12,835 nucleotides of DNA from CAJQQY01 sp964352225 (GTDB taxonomy: Bacteria; Bacteroidota; Bacteroidia; Chitinophagales; Saprospiraceae): the NCBI GenBank assembly GCA_964352225.1, contig CAYGRM010000184.1:1-12835 (forward strand), in the 5' to 3' direction. Position 1 is the first letter of the stretch; every line of letters starts with the position of its first letter. Under the pieces are notes generated by a model that was given only the letters and a program-made list of their open reading frames with translations, was not told the DNA's origin and did not search any database. Both the position numbers and the translations under genes were made by a program. Positions 1-6,709 of this stretch are shown here, piece after piece.

Positions 1-63
1 TCAATAATCCTTTATTGATAAAGAAAAGGGTGTTGTTTTATATAATAAGTTTTCTGTATGAGA

Positions 64-99
64 GAGGTAGCAACGTTAAGTTGTTACCTTCTTTTTTTT
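64..99 (+). terminator. Intrinsic terminator of an upstream gene
   Basis: Arms 65-74 and 80-89 pair over ten base pairs, with one G-U (G70-T84) and a five-base loop (75-79). After one T and one C comes a run of eight T (92-99). This is a classic rightward rho-independent terminator. No gene in the window lies before it, so it most likely ends a gene whose coding part is left of base 1. In frame 1 a stop occurs at 16-18, which could be that gene's stop, but six codons are too few to tell. Confidence 0.75.
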
Positions 100-278
100 G
101 CCGAATGTCTACTAATTCCTTCCACATCTAACATAAGAACGTTACTTTTTCATTTTATTCCATTAAGACTTTGTGTTGAAAAGCGAAAACCTTACTGTAG
201 ATCATACATTAAGCCCCATTCAAACTATCAATACTATTATTAAACATCATATTTTATCATTTCTAAAAAATCTTGCGC

Positions 279-1694
279 ATGAAAACTCGTTTTCTATTTT
301 GTATTTCGATTCTAATTTCCTTTTCTTTTTTATTTCAAAATTGTAGTGCTGAAAATTCTACCAAAGAAAATTCAGAATTGAAAACTGAAAATCAAACTGA
401 GGAAATTTCTTCCATTTTTGGAAACCAAGAAATCACTCCACCACTAAATTCGGTTGATGTTCCTTTCCTTAATTTTGATGTCACAACTTCAAGTGCACAA
501 ACCTTAAATTTAGACAATGGAACTTCCATAGAAATACCTGCAAATGCCTTTGTAGATGCCAATGGAAACGCTGTCAATTCTAGTGTACAAATTAGCTACA
601 GAGAGTTTCACAATGCTGCTCAGATTTTAGCAAGTGGGATTCCAATGAAAGCATCTTTTAATGGACTTGATGGTGATATGCAAACTGCTGGAATGTTTGA
701 GATTAAGGCCTCTGCGAACAATCAGGAAGTCTTTGTAGCCCAAGGAAAAAATATTGGTGTAAATATGGCGAGTAATGTTGATGGTGATAATTATGACTTT
801 TGGGAATTCAATCAAAAGACTGGAGCATGGGAAAATTTAGGGAAATCAACCGCTCAACCAAACATCAAAAAACAAGAAGCCCAAAAAGCTATTGCTAGTC
901 TTTCAAAAATGAAAACTCCTACCCCTCCTGCGAAATTTGACAAAGCAAAACCTATTTTGAATTTTGATTTGAACTTAGATAATTATCCAGAATTGAAATC
1001 CATGAAAAATATATTTTGGCAATTCACCGGCAACGGTGAAAATCCAAAAAACAATCCTTGGGTTTTCAAGGAGAAATGGACCTCGGCTGATATTCAAAAA
1101 GGTACTCGTGGAAATGAATATATCATGGTACTAAAAAGTGATAAGAAAAATTTCTCCACTACGGTTTGTCCAAGCCAAAAAGGTAAAGAATTTGATGAAG
1201 CATTATCTAATTATGAGACAGCATTGCGAGAGTACAAATCCAATGAGACGACTAAAGAAGAGCGGATGAACTTCATGAAACGTCAAACTGATTTTGTCCG
1301 AAGTTTCCAGATTCAAAATATGGGAATCTACAATTGTGATGCATTAATTGGCAATCCAGAAGCATTAGCTTTTGAGGCAAAATTTGATTTTGGGTCAGAG
1401 GTACCTGCTGCTCATCAAAAAGTAAATGTATACTTGATTACTAACGATGCTCGATCCGTGATCGCTTATCCTTATTCACGCAGAAGAAATTTTGTTTTGG
1501 ATCCATCCATGGATAATCAATTGATTGCCATTTTACCGAATAATAAATACGCTACTTTTTCTCAAAAAGATTTTGATGCGAATTTAGAGGAAATGAAAAA
1601 TTCTAACCGCAAAGTTTATACTTTTAAAATGAACGTAGAAACTGAGCCAATTGAAAGTGTGGAGGACTTGACTAAGGCGATGGCTGCTTTGTAA
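279..1694 (+). CDS. Bacteroidota lipoprotein of unknown function
   Basis: A 471-residue exported protein. The N-terminus has a basic MKTR start, a hydrophobic stretch and a lipobox-like FQNC with the acylated cysteine at residue 22. An acidic, Ser/Asn/Glu-rich tether (residues 23-45) follows, of the kind that can act as an outer-membrane/surface export signal in this phylum. Residues about 76-160 (NGTSIEIPANAFVDANG, then ISYREF, SGIPM, AGMFEI and GKNIGV) form an all-beta module that I recognise from many Bacteroidota lipoproteins and that resembles ZU5-like folds. The rest is a family-specific C-terminal region with a GIYNCD motif at residues 349-354 and a beta-rich end (VIAYP, FVLDP, LIAILPNNKYATFS). 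I chose the ATG at 279; a TTG two codons upstream (273) would only add Met-Arg. No Shine-Dalgarno site is seen, which is normal for the phylum. No enzymatic motif is visible; a structural or binding role at the envelope is inference only. Confidence 0.85.
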   Translation: MKTRFLFCISILISFSFLFQNCSAENSTKENSELKTENQTEEISSIFGNQEITPPLNSVDVPFLNFDVTTSSAQTLNLDNGTSIEIPANAFVDANGNAVNSSVQISYREFHNAAQILASGIPMKASFNGLDGDMQTAGMFEIKASANNQEVFVAQGKNIGVNMASNVDGDNYDFWEFNQKTGAWENLGKSTAQPNIKKQEAQKAIASLSKMKTPTPPAKFDKAKPILNFDLNLDNYPELKSMKNIFWQFTGNGENPKNNPWVFKEKWTSADIQKGTRGNEYIMVLKSDKKNFSTTVCPSQKGKEFDEALSNYETALREYKSNETTKEERMNFMKRQTDFVRSFQIQNMGIYNCDALIGNPEALAFEAKFDFGSEVPAAHQKVNVYLITNDARSVIAYPYSRRRNFVLDPSMDNQLIAILPNNKYATFSQKDFDANLEEMKNSNRKVYTFKMNVETEPIESVEDLTKAMAAL

Positions 1695-1700
1695 AAAATG

Positions 1701-1779
1701 ACTCATAAGATGTTATTGAGTTATTGGGATTTTCTAAATTTAACTTTAAAGCCTAATAACTCAATAACATCTTATGAGT
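1701..1779. terminator. Very long hairpin terminator (25-bp perfect arms)
   Basis: Arms 1701-1725 and 1755-1779 are perfect reverse complements over 25 bases. Pairing continues inward for three more pairs (G1726-T1754 wobble, then two G-C), leaving a 23-base AT-rich loop. A run of A (1693-1698) precedes the left arm and five T (1781-1785) follow the right arm, so it can terminate in both directions. It starts seven bases after the lipoprotein stop and separates that gene from the WG-repeat gene. The stem is much longer than a usual intrinsic terminator. Confidence 0.75.
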
Positions 1780-1830
1780 ATTTTTAAATTTTAATCATGC
1801 TCTAAACTTGCCATAAAATAAAGCTAAACC

Positions 1831-4800
1831 ATGCGGTACCATCTCATCTTTATTTTTTCCATTTTATCATTTTTTTCTTTTGCGCAATTTGAAGCGAGTA
1901 ATTTATTACCTGTCAAAATTGAGCAAAAATGGGGATTGATCGATGGAAATGGAAATATCGTGATGGCTCCAAAATACGATCTAATTGGAACCAGATTCGG
2001 CAGCCAACAACTTGTCAGTTCTAGATTGGCACCTACCTATGTTACTGTACAACTTGGAAATAAGATTGGATTAATAACCAATCGCGGACAAGAGGTTTTA
2101 GCACCACTTTTTGATGAGGTGATCGAATCATTTCCTGATTCGATTTTTACGGTAAAAAATGATGGTCAACTGCTGGTCGTAAATGGTGAAGGCGAAACCA
2201 TCTTTGATGGAAAATATGAAAAAGTGGTTCCTATTTCAGGAGTTAGAGATTTTTATATTATTCAAGAAAATGGAAAATATGGCTTATTGAAAAAGGGGGA
2301 AGGATATATTATTCCTACTAAATATTCTTGGTTACAAATACATCAACTGAGAAAACCTTTCCTAGAATTTAAAACGGAAACTTCTGCCAAAGAAGAAAAA
2401 TATGGTATTATAGATTTTAATAATCAAATCATTTTACCTGCCGAATTTGATTCAATCAAAATGGTCAATCAAAACTTTTTTTTGACTAAAAAAGATTTTT
2501 TTGAACTTCGTGATGGAGAAAATAATATCCTTGTTTCGGAAAAAGATAAATGGTCAGCAGTCAAAATTTTATCTACTTCCTTCCTTTCTTTTTCTAGTAA
2601 TATTGAGAAAAAAACCAAAATTTATTCCATTAAAAGTAAAGCCTTTATTGAAGTCAAAACAGACTTTGATGAATACGCAAGATTTCGAAGTAATTTTCTT
2701 TTGGGAAAAAAAGATGGAAAATTTGGCTTGATTGATACTTTGGGGAATGAGGTAATTCCTCCTAGGTATAATCAAATCATGCACTTGGAAGGTGATACTT
2801 TATTTAAAGTGAAAAAATTTCTGTGGGGAGTTTACAATATTAATCAAGGACTGATTGCCACGATTAATTATGATGCTATTGATTTATTTAACGATCAATT
2901 CGCGGTAGTCAAAAACCAAAATAAATCTGGCTTAATTAATCGAAAAGGGCAAGAAGTTGCTCCTACTAAGTTTGAGTATTTTCAATTTCAGGATGAATTT
3001 GTCAAAGCATTTGTTGGAACAAAAATGCATTATTTTCAAGCAGACTCTCTGGATCAATTGGAGTTGATAGAGATTTATCCTGAAGTCTATACCCTCCGGA
3101 TAGGTTATGGGGAACAGATGGATGGCATGCCTAATATTACCAGTTTTAATAGCCCACCAACTCGGAGAAGACAAACTAATCAAGGACGTGGAAAAAAGAA
3201 AAAACCAGACTACAGCTTGATTGATCAAAGCGATGTGGAGTGGTTTGCCGATTGGGGACTTTGGGGATTAAGAAGAAAAAGTACGCAAGAGGTTTTGATC
3301 AAACCACAATATGAGTCTACCAAGAAATTGCCTTTTACAGATTTGACGATAGTGTATAATTATGATAAAAAAATAGAAGAAAATGAAATTATAAAATTGG
3401 TATCTATCCGTCCTAAAGCGGGTGCCTACGGGATTGCATTTTATAGTCATCAGAAAGAAAAATTTGTGACTGACTTTGAATATTTAGGCGTTAACCTTGA
3501 GGACTTTTTTTATGATTTGCCACTTGCTCGTGTTCTGGATAAAAATGGAGATTTCCAACTTATCAACCAAAAAGGAAAAATTCAACGAAGTAAAAAGACC
3601 TATAATTATATTGGGGATTTTTATGAAGGAAAAGCACGGATTTGTTTAGGAGGTGTTCCGAATAAAATAAAAAGTGGAGAAGACAAAGGGTATAAAATTA
3701 ATACCACTACAGCCTTTCAATATAATTATCAAATTCGATTTAATCGGTTCAATACATTACCAACTAGTGATTTATTTATCATAGGTGGAAGCTGGGGATT
3801 TATCGATACACTTGGCAAGGTAGTTATTCCGCCAACTTATGAATATGTCCGTGACTTTGAAAATAAATCCGCCATTTGTAAAAATGAGGAATATTGGGGA
3901 GCAGTAGATAAAAAAAATAAACCTGTATTAGATTTCATTTATCGAAGTATTGAGTGGGAGGATAATTATATGAAAGTTGGTGTAAAAAATAAACGGCCTG
4001 TTTTTTATAATTCGCTTGGTCAATCGGTAGTGGATTGGGGATATGATAAGTTTAAGGAATTTTCAGAAGGATTTTGTGCAGTCAGTCAAAAGGGGAAATG
4101 GGGATTAGTCAATGAAAAAGGGGAAGAAGTTATCCCATGTAAATATAATGTTATCAATTCTTTTAGTGAAGGTTGGGCAGCTGTTCAAGATGAGCTGGGA
4201 TGGTATTTTATTGATTCTACTTTAGAAATAAAATTAGATCTGAGAGAGACGGAATACTTATCGGTTGGAAATTTTACTGAAGGATTATGTTGGTATAAAA
4301 TCAAGAGGAATAATAAATTCTATTACGGATTTATGAATAAGGCTGGAGAAACAATGATTAATTCTATTTATACAAAAGCATTTGATTTTCAGCAAGGTAG
4401 AGCTAGAGTTGTAAAAAATAGAAAAACTGGGCTAATTGACAAAACTGGTAATTTCATCATGCCAGCTAAAAAATATGACTTAGTTTTTCCTTTTGAAGAA
4501 AATGGTATTGCTCAAGTTAGAGTAAATAATATGGGGGACTTTGGGCTGATCAATCGCGAAGGTCAAACCTTGACTTCCTGCATTTATTCCAAAATTTTTC
4601 CATTCAAAAATGGTTATGCAAAAGTGGTTACACCCAAGGGAATTGGTTTTGTCGATACGCTTGGCAACGAAGTCATTCCTCCTCAATATCGTGCTGTGGG
4701 AGAATTATCAGAAGGGCTGGTGGCTGTTCAACATGGTTTTTCTTACATGTGGCAATACATTAATATGGAAAATAAAATTGCCTTCAAAGGAAAATTTTCT

Positions 4801-5361
4801 AGAGCTGAACCTTTTAAAAACGGAAAAGCGATTGTCACCCTGCGTCGTTCGGAGAATAGTACAAACCTAGTGATTGATAAAAATGGCCAAGAAGTGGAGT
4901 TGAAAGAAAATGGGATGGTGCTTCATTTTGCAGAAAACAAATATGGTTTTAGACGATTTATCAGAGATAATAATGGAAATGTACAAAACACCTATTGTTA
5001 CTATACTGATTCTCTCGGTCAACATCTTTTTGATCGAAAACGATTCAATGATATTGAACCATTTAAAAATAATATTGGTCTAGCTCAACTACCTGATCAA
5101 AAATGGGGAACCTTAACTCAAAGAGGATATCAAATTATCCCGCATAAATTTCATCGAATATTTCCCTTGCAAAACAATATGTTCTCAGCCATTGCAGCAG
5201 AACTTTTTGGTCTGTATGATGAGGATGGAAATATGATTTTGGAACCAGTATATGATTATATCAAACTGGAGCAAAGGCAAGATATCTTTAGAGTGGAGCA
5301 AGGAAGTAAGATTGGTTACTTTGCGAATGATGCGGTGTGGTTGTGGCAAATACAAGACTGA
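1831..5361 (+). CDS. Large exported WG-repeat protein
   Basis: A 1176-residue protein with a typical signal peptide (hydrophobic residues 4-17, cleavage likely after SFA18, before Gln19) and no lipobox. Nearly all the rest consists of WG repeats (WG_beta_rep family), roughly twenty copies of the pattern [K/W]-[W/Y/F]-G-L-[I/V]-[D/N]-x2-G-x-x-[V/I]-[I/L]-P-x-[K/R/E]-[Y/F]. Clear copies are KWGLIDGNG at residue 33, KFGLIDTLGNEVIPPRY near 267, SWGFIDTLGKVVIPPTY, KWGLVNEKGEEVIPCKY, KTGLIDKTG and GIGFVDTLGNEVIPPQY. Short linkers often read F-x-E-G-x-A-x-V. A strongly basic, low-complexity insert (about residues 445-459, RRRQTNQGRGKKKK) splits the repeats into two blocks. No type IX sorting domain, enzyme domain or transmembrane anchor is seen after the signal peptide, so a periplasmic or outer-membrane-associated location is likely. 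WG repeats are thought to form beta folds used for binding; the partner here is unknown. The ATG at 1831 directly precedes the signal peptide. Confidence 0.9.
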   Translation: MRYHLIFIFSILSFFSFAQFEASNLLPVKIEQKWGLIDGNGNIVMAPKYDLIGTRFGSQQLVSSRLAPTYVTVQLGNKIGLITNRGQEVLAPLFDEVIESFPDSIFTVKNDGQLLVVNGEGETIFDGKYEKVVPISGVRDFYIIQENGKYGLLKKGEGYIIPTKYSWLQIHQLRKPFLEFKTETSAKEEKYGIIDFNNQIILPAEFDSIKMVNQNFFLTKKDFFELRDGENNILVSEKDKWSAVKILSTSFLSFSSNIEKKTKIYSIKSKAFIEVKTDFDEYARFRSNFLLGKKDGKFGLIDTLGNEVIPPRYNQIMHLEGDTLFKVKKFLWGVYNINQGLIATINYDAIDLFNDQFAVVKNQNKSGLINRKGQEVAPTKFEYFQFQDEFVKAFVGTKMHYFQADSLDQLELIEIYPEVYTLRIGYGEQMDGMPNITSFNSPPTRRRQTNQGRGKKKKPDYSLIDQSDVEWFADWGLWGLRRKSTQEVLIKPQYESTKKLPFTDLTIVYNYDKKIEENEIIKLVSIRPKAGAYGIAFYSHQKEKFVTDFEYLGVNLEDFFYDLPLARVLDKNGDFQLINQKGKIQRSKKTYNYIGDFYEGKARICLGGVPNKIKSGEDKGYKINTTTAFQYNYQIRFNRFNTLPTSDLFIIGGSWGFIDTLGKVVIPPTYEYVRDFENKSAICKNEEYWGAVDKKNKPVLDFIYRSIEWEDNYMKVGVKNKRPVFYNSLGQSVVDWGYDKFKEFSEGFCAVSQKGKWGLVNEKGEEVIPCKYNVINSFSEGWAAVQDELGWYFIDSTLEIKLDLRETEYLSVGNFTEGLCWYKIKRNNKFYYGFMNKAGETMINSIYTKAFDFQQGRARVVKNRKTGLIDKTGNFIMPAKKYDLVFPFEENGIAQVRVNNMGDFGLINREGQTLTSCIYSKIFPFKNGYAKVVTPKGIGFVDTLGNEVIPPQYRAVGELSEGLVAVQHGFSYMWQYINMENKIAFKGKFSRAEPFKNGKAIVTLRRSENSTNLVIDKNGQEVELKENGMVLHFAENKYGFRRFIRDNNGNVQNTYCYYTDSLGQHLFDRKRFNDIEPFKNNIGLAQLPDQKWGTLTQRGYQIIPHKFHRIFPLQNNMFSAIAAELFGLYDEDGNMILEPVYDYIKLEQRQDIFRVEQGSKIGYFANDAVWLWQIQD

Positions 5362-5475
5362 TTTTTTTGCTACAGATTTGACTGATTATTCTGACTTCCG
5401 ATTTTTGATCTGTTGTTTTCCCAAATAAATAATCATAAGGATCATAAAAATCAGTCAAATCTGCGGCAAGAAGAT
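5361..5475. repeat. Stop-to-stop inverted repeat / bidirectional terminator
   Basis: Bases 5373-5387 and 5449-5463 are perfect 15-bp reverse complements. With one mismatch and three G-T wobbles the pairing continues outward to 5361 and 5475, the last bases of the two convergent stop codons. The left arm begins with seven T (5362-5368). The right half, with tandem ATCATAA motifs (5432-5446) and then AAATCAGTCAAATCTGCGGC, resembles dispersed intergenic repeats that I recall from environmental bacterial genomes. That likeness is from memory and unverified. The likely role is to end transcription of both the WG-repeat gene and the pseudouridine synthase gene. Confidence 0.7.
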
Positions 5476-6188
5476 TACCAAAATCCACCTTCATTAAACA
5501 TTCTCCAGATCTGATCATCCTTGGGTGGATCAGCTATAATTTTAACAGGTTCATTTTTTACGGGATGAATAAATTCTAGACTTCGACTATGCAAATTAAT
5601 ATTTCCTTTCCATTGCATTCTCGGAAAACCATATTTAACATCTCCTACAATTATGCATCCCATACTTGCTAATTGAACGCGTATCTGATGAGGTCTTCCG
5701 GTCAATGGATCCACCTCAATCAAATGATTGCCACTCACCTCTCCTATCATTTTATAATCTAGCTCGGCTAGTTTTGCATCAGGATTTCTTCGGCTGGGTT
5801 TGTCGAAAGCCTTAGCCATATTTTTTGCATTATCCTTTATTAAGTAATGCTTTAAATGTCCTTCTAGGGGTTGAGGTCTTTTTTTAGAAATAGCCCAATA
5901 TGTTTTTTTCACTTCTCTGCTTGCAAATAATTTTGGCATTCGAGACAAAGCTTTTGAGGTTCTTGCAAAGACAATTGCACCGCTTACAGGCCTATCTAAT
6001 CGATGAACCACACCTAGGAAAACATCTCCTGGTTTTCCATATCTCATTTTAATATATTGCTTAACGTAATCCACCAACGGAGTATCTCCCGAGGCATCTC
6101 CGTGAACCAACATCCGTGCAGGTTTATTTACCGCAATCAAATGATTGTCTTCATAAATAACTTGTAATCCTTTAATATCTAATGCCAT
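5475..6188 (-). CDS. RluA-family RNA pseudouridine synthase
   Basis: A 237-residue enzyme that isomerises uridine to pseudouridine in rRNA or tRNA in the cytoplasm. The family signature HRLDRPVSG is at residues 62-70, with the catalytic Asp at 65. The N-terminal strand VIYEDNHLIAVNKPARMLVHG (10-30) and the LTGRPHQIRVQLA motif (162-174), which lines the active site, are also present. There is no N-terminal S4 RNA-binding domain, and the length fits the short RluA/TruC-like members. Which uridine is modified cannot be told from sequence. I chose the ATG at 6188 (MALDIKG) because the family homology starts about eight residues later. An in-frame ATG at 6260 would add 24 unconserved residues and lies almost on top of a possible -7 element (6276-6283). 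The gene stands alone, convergent with the WG-repeat gene and divergent from the candidate RNA and ald. Confidence 0.93.
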   Translation of the reverse strand: MALDIKGLQVIYEDNHLIAVNKPARMLVHGDASGDTPLVDYVKQYIKMRYGKPGDVFLGVVHRLDRPVSGAIVFARTSKALSRMPKLFASREVKKTYWAISKKRPQPLEGHLKHYLIKDNAKNMAKAFDKPSRRNPDAKLAELDYKMIGEVSGNHLIEVDPLTGRPHQIRVQLASMGCIIVGDVKYGFPRMQWKGNINLHSRSLEFIHPVKNEPVKIIADPPKDDQIWRMFNEGGFW

Positions 6189-6275
6189 CTTAAATTTTAT
6201 TTTATCAGTAATCTGAAACTCACAATAGATTATTTCTGACCGAAAAACTGATTTATTCATTTTCTAAAAATCATG

Positions 6276-6283
6276 CAAAAATA
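6276..6283 (-). promoter_or_regulatory. Possible -7 element (TATTTTTG) of the pseudouridine synthase gene
   Basis: Read leftward this octamer matches the Bacteroidota housekeeping -7 consensus TAnnTTTG in every fixed position. Transcription would start near 6269, about 80 bases before the chosen start codon. No TTG at the expected -33 distance is visible, so support is partial. Confidence 0.4.
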
Positions 6284-6295
6284 GGTGTAATAACC

Positions 6296-6315
6296 GTAAA
6301 AAAACATTTTTTTAC
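6296..6315. repeat. Short palindrome upstream of the sigma-54 promoter
   Basis: The arms gtaaaaaaa (6296-6304) and tttttttac (6307-6315) are perfect reverse complements around a two-base centre. The site lies about 100 bases before the predicted sigma-54 start, within the range where enhancer-binding activators usually bind. It is A/T homopolymer-rich, so chance or a bent-DNA tract is also plausible. No T-run context suggests a terminator. Confidence 0.3.
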
Positions 6316-6349
6316 TCGCTCTCTTATTTTTTTCAAATTAAATTAAAAA

Positions 6350-6361
6350 TTAATGCATTAA
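6350..6361. promoter_or_regulatory. 12-bp perfect palindrome TTAATGCATTAA
   Basis: A perfect 12-base palindrome 20 bases upstream of the sigma-54 -24 element. Its size and position would suit a dimeric regulator. The assignment is inference from symmetry alone in a very AT-rich stretch. Confidence 0.3.
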
Positions 6362-6380
6362 AATAGTTCATATATGACTT

Positions 6381-6397
6381 TTGGCACAAATATTGCA
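6381..6397 (+). promoter_or_regulatory. Sigma-54 (-24/-12) promoter
   Basis: TTGGCAC (6381-6387), then five bases (aaata), then TTGCA (6393-6397). This matches the RpoN consensus YTGGCAC-N5-TTGC at every strongly conserved position. The invariant GG (6383-6384) and GC (6395-6396) are exactly 12 bases apart. Initiation is predicted near base 6408. Sigma-54 promoters need an AAA+ enhancer-binding activator, so transcription would be switched on by a signal. The nearest downstream unit is the small RNA ending at 6476, not a protein gene. Confidence 0.65.
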
Positions 6398-6407
6398 ATA
6401 TCTTTTA

Positions 6408-6476
6408 ATGTGTAAGTTTTGGTTAAAGAATTGTAAGATTCGTTTCAGCCCGTAAGAGATTACGGGCTATTTTTTT
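6408..6476 (+). ncRNA. Candidate sigma-54-dependent small RNA, about 69 nt
   Basis: This is inferred from two independent landmarks: a near-perfect sigma-54 promoter predicting a start near 6408, and a strong intrinsic terminator ending at 6476. The 5' part (6408-6446) looks mostly unstructured and U/A/G-rich, and could be a base-pairing seed. The 3' part is the terminator stem. I do not recognise it as 6S RNA, tmRNA, a tRNA or a known riboswitch. A 15-codon frame starting at 6408 is present, so a leader or micro-peptide is an alternative. If no promoter acts here, the stretch would be just an orphan hairpin. Confidence 0.45.
6447..6476 (+). terminator. Intrinsic terminator of the candidate small RNA
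   Basis: A perfect nine-bp stem (agcccgtaa at 6447-6455 with ttacgggct at 6460-6468) carries a GAGA tetraloop of the stable GNRA class. It is followed by A and seven T (6470-6476). It is the most GC-rich piece of this intergenic region. It faces right and cannot serve the leftward pseudouridine synthase gene, which begins on the other side and runs away from it. Confidence 0.85.
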
Positions 6477-6506
6477 GCCCATTACTGAAAAAACCAAAAG
6501 AAATGG

Positions 6507-6549
6507 AATCAAAAAGACCTTAAAAGTAGCACTTAAGATCTTTTTGATT
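6507..6549. repeat. 17-bp inverted repeat before ald
   Basis: Arms 6507-6523 (aatcaaaaagaccttaa) and 6533-6549 (ttaagatctttttgatt) pair except for one C-A mismatch (6518/6538), with a nine-base loop. No T-run follows the right arm, so a simple terminator is unlikely. It lies about 100 bases before the ald -7 element. It could be an operator, the hairpin of a longer transcript, or a second small RNA structure. Confidence 0.45.
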
Positions 6550-6646
6550 TTGAGATAGATAATCATCTAATCTTTGTTGATTATCATTGCTAAAAGAACT
6601 TACTAAACTTTCCGCATTTTTTATTTTTCCATTCCTTCATTTCCAC

Positions 6647-6654
6647 TATATTTG
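6647..6654 (+). promoter_or_regulatory. -7 element (TATATTTG) of ald
   Basis: A perfect match to the Bacteroidota -7 consensus TAnnTTTG. Transcription would start near 6661, giving a leader of about 50 bases before the ald ATG. The expected TTG at -33 is not obvious in the T/C-rich stretch upstream. The element lies inside the upstream in-frame extension of ald, which argues against that longer start. Confidence 0.55.
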
Positions 6655-6709
6655 CACGTTTTATAATTTTCATCAAAACTTTATTAACCAAAATAAAAAT
6701 CAACCAATC

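Noticed and set aside
1..18. Seven-bp hairpin tcaataa/ttattga at the left edge
   Set aside because: It is short, AT-only apart from one pair, and has no T-run after it. It is expected by chance in such AT-rich DNA.
58..243. 61-codon open frame on the + strand near the left edge
   Set aside because: It runs straight through the strong terminator hairpin and its T-run, and its composition is not protein-like. I see no family resemblance.
5288..5518. 76-codon leftward open frame across the convergent gene ends
   Set aside because: It overlaps both real genes and the inverted repeat between them. Its apparent protein (e.g. LTDFYDPYDY) is simply the repeat read in one frame.
6189..6260. 24-codon upstream in-frame extension of the pseudouridine synthase
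   Set aside because: It is not family-like and would leave almost no room for a leader after the likely promoter element. It remains possible, but less likely than the start at 6188.
6380..6406. Housekeeping promoter reading of the small-RNA upstream region (TTTG, then TATCTTTT)
   Set aside because: The spacer would be only 15 bases and the -7 octamer lacks its final G, while the overlapping sigma-54 match is complete in both boxes and spacing.
6587..6709. 41-codon upstream in-frame extension of alanine dehydrogenase
   Set aside because: The family N-terminus MIIGVPKEI begins at 6710, the extension is low-complexity (Phe/Asn/His-rich), and it contains the probable -7 promoter element.
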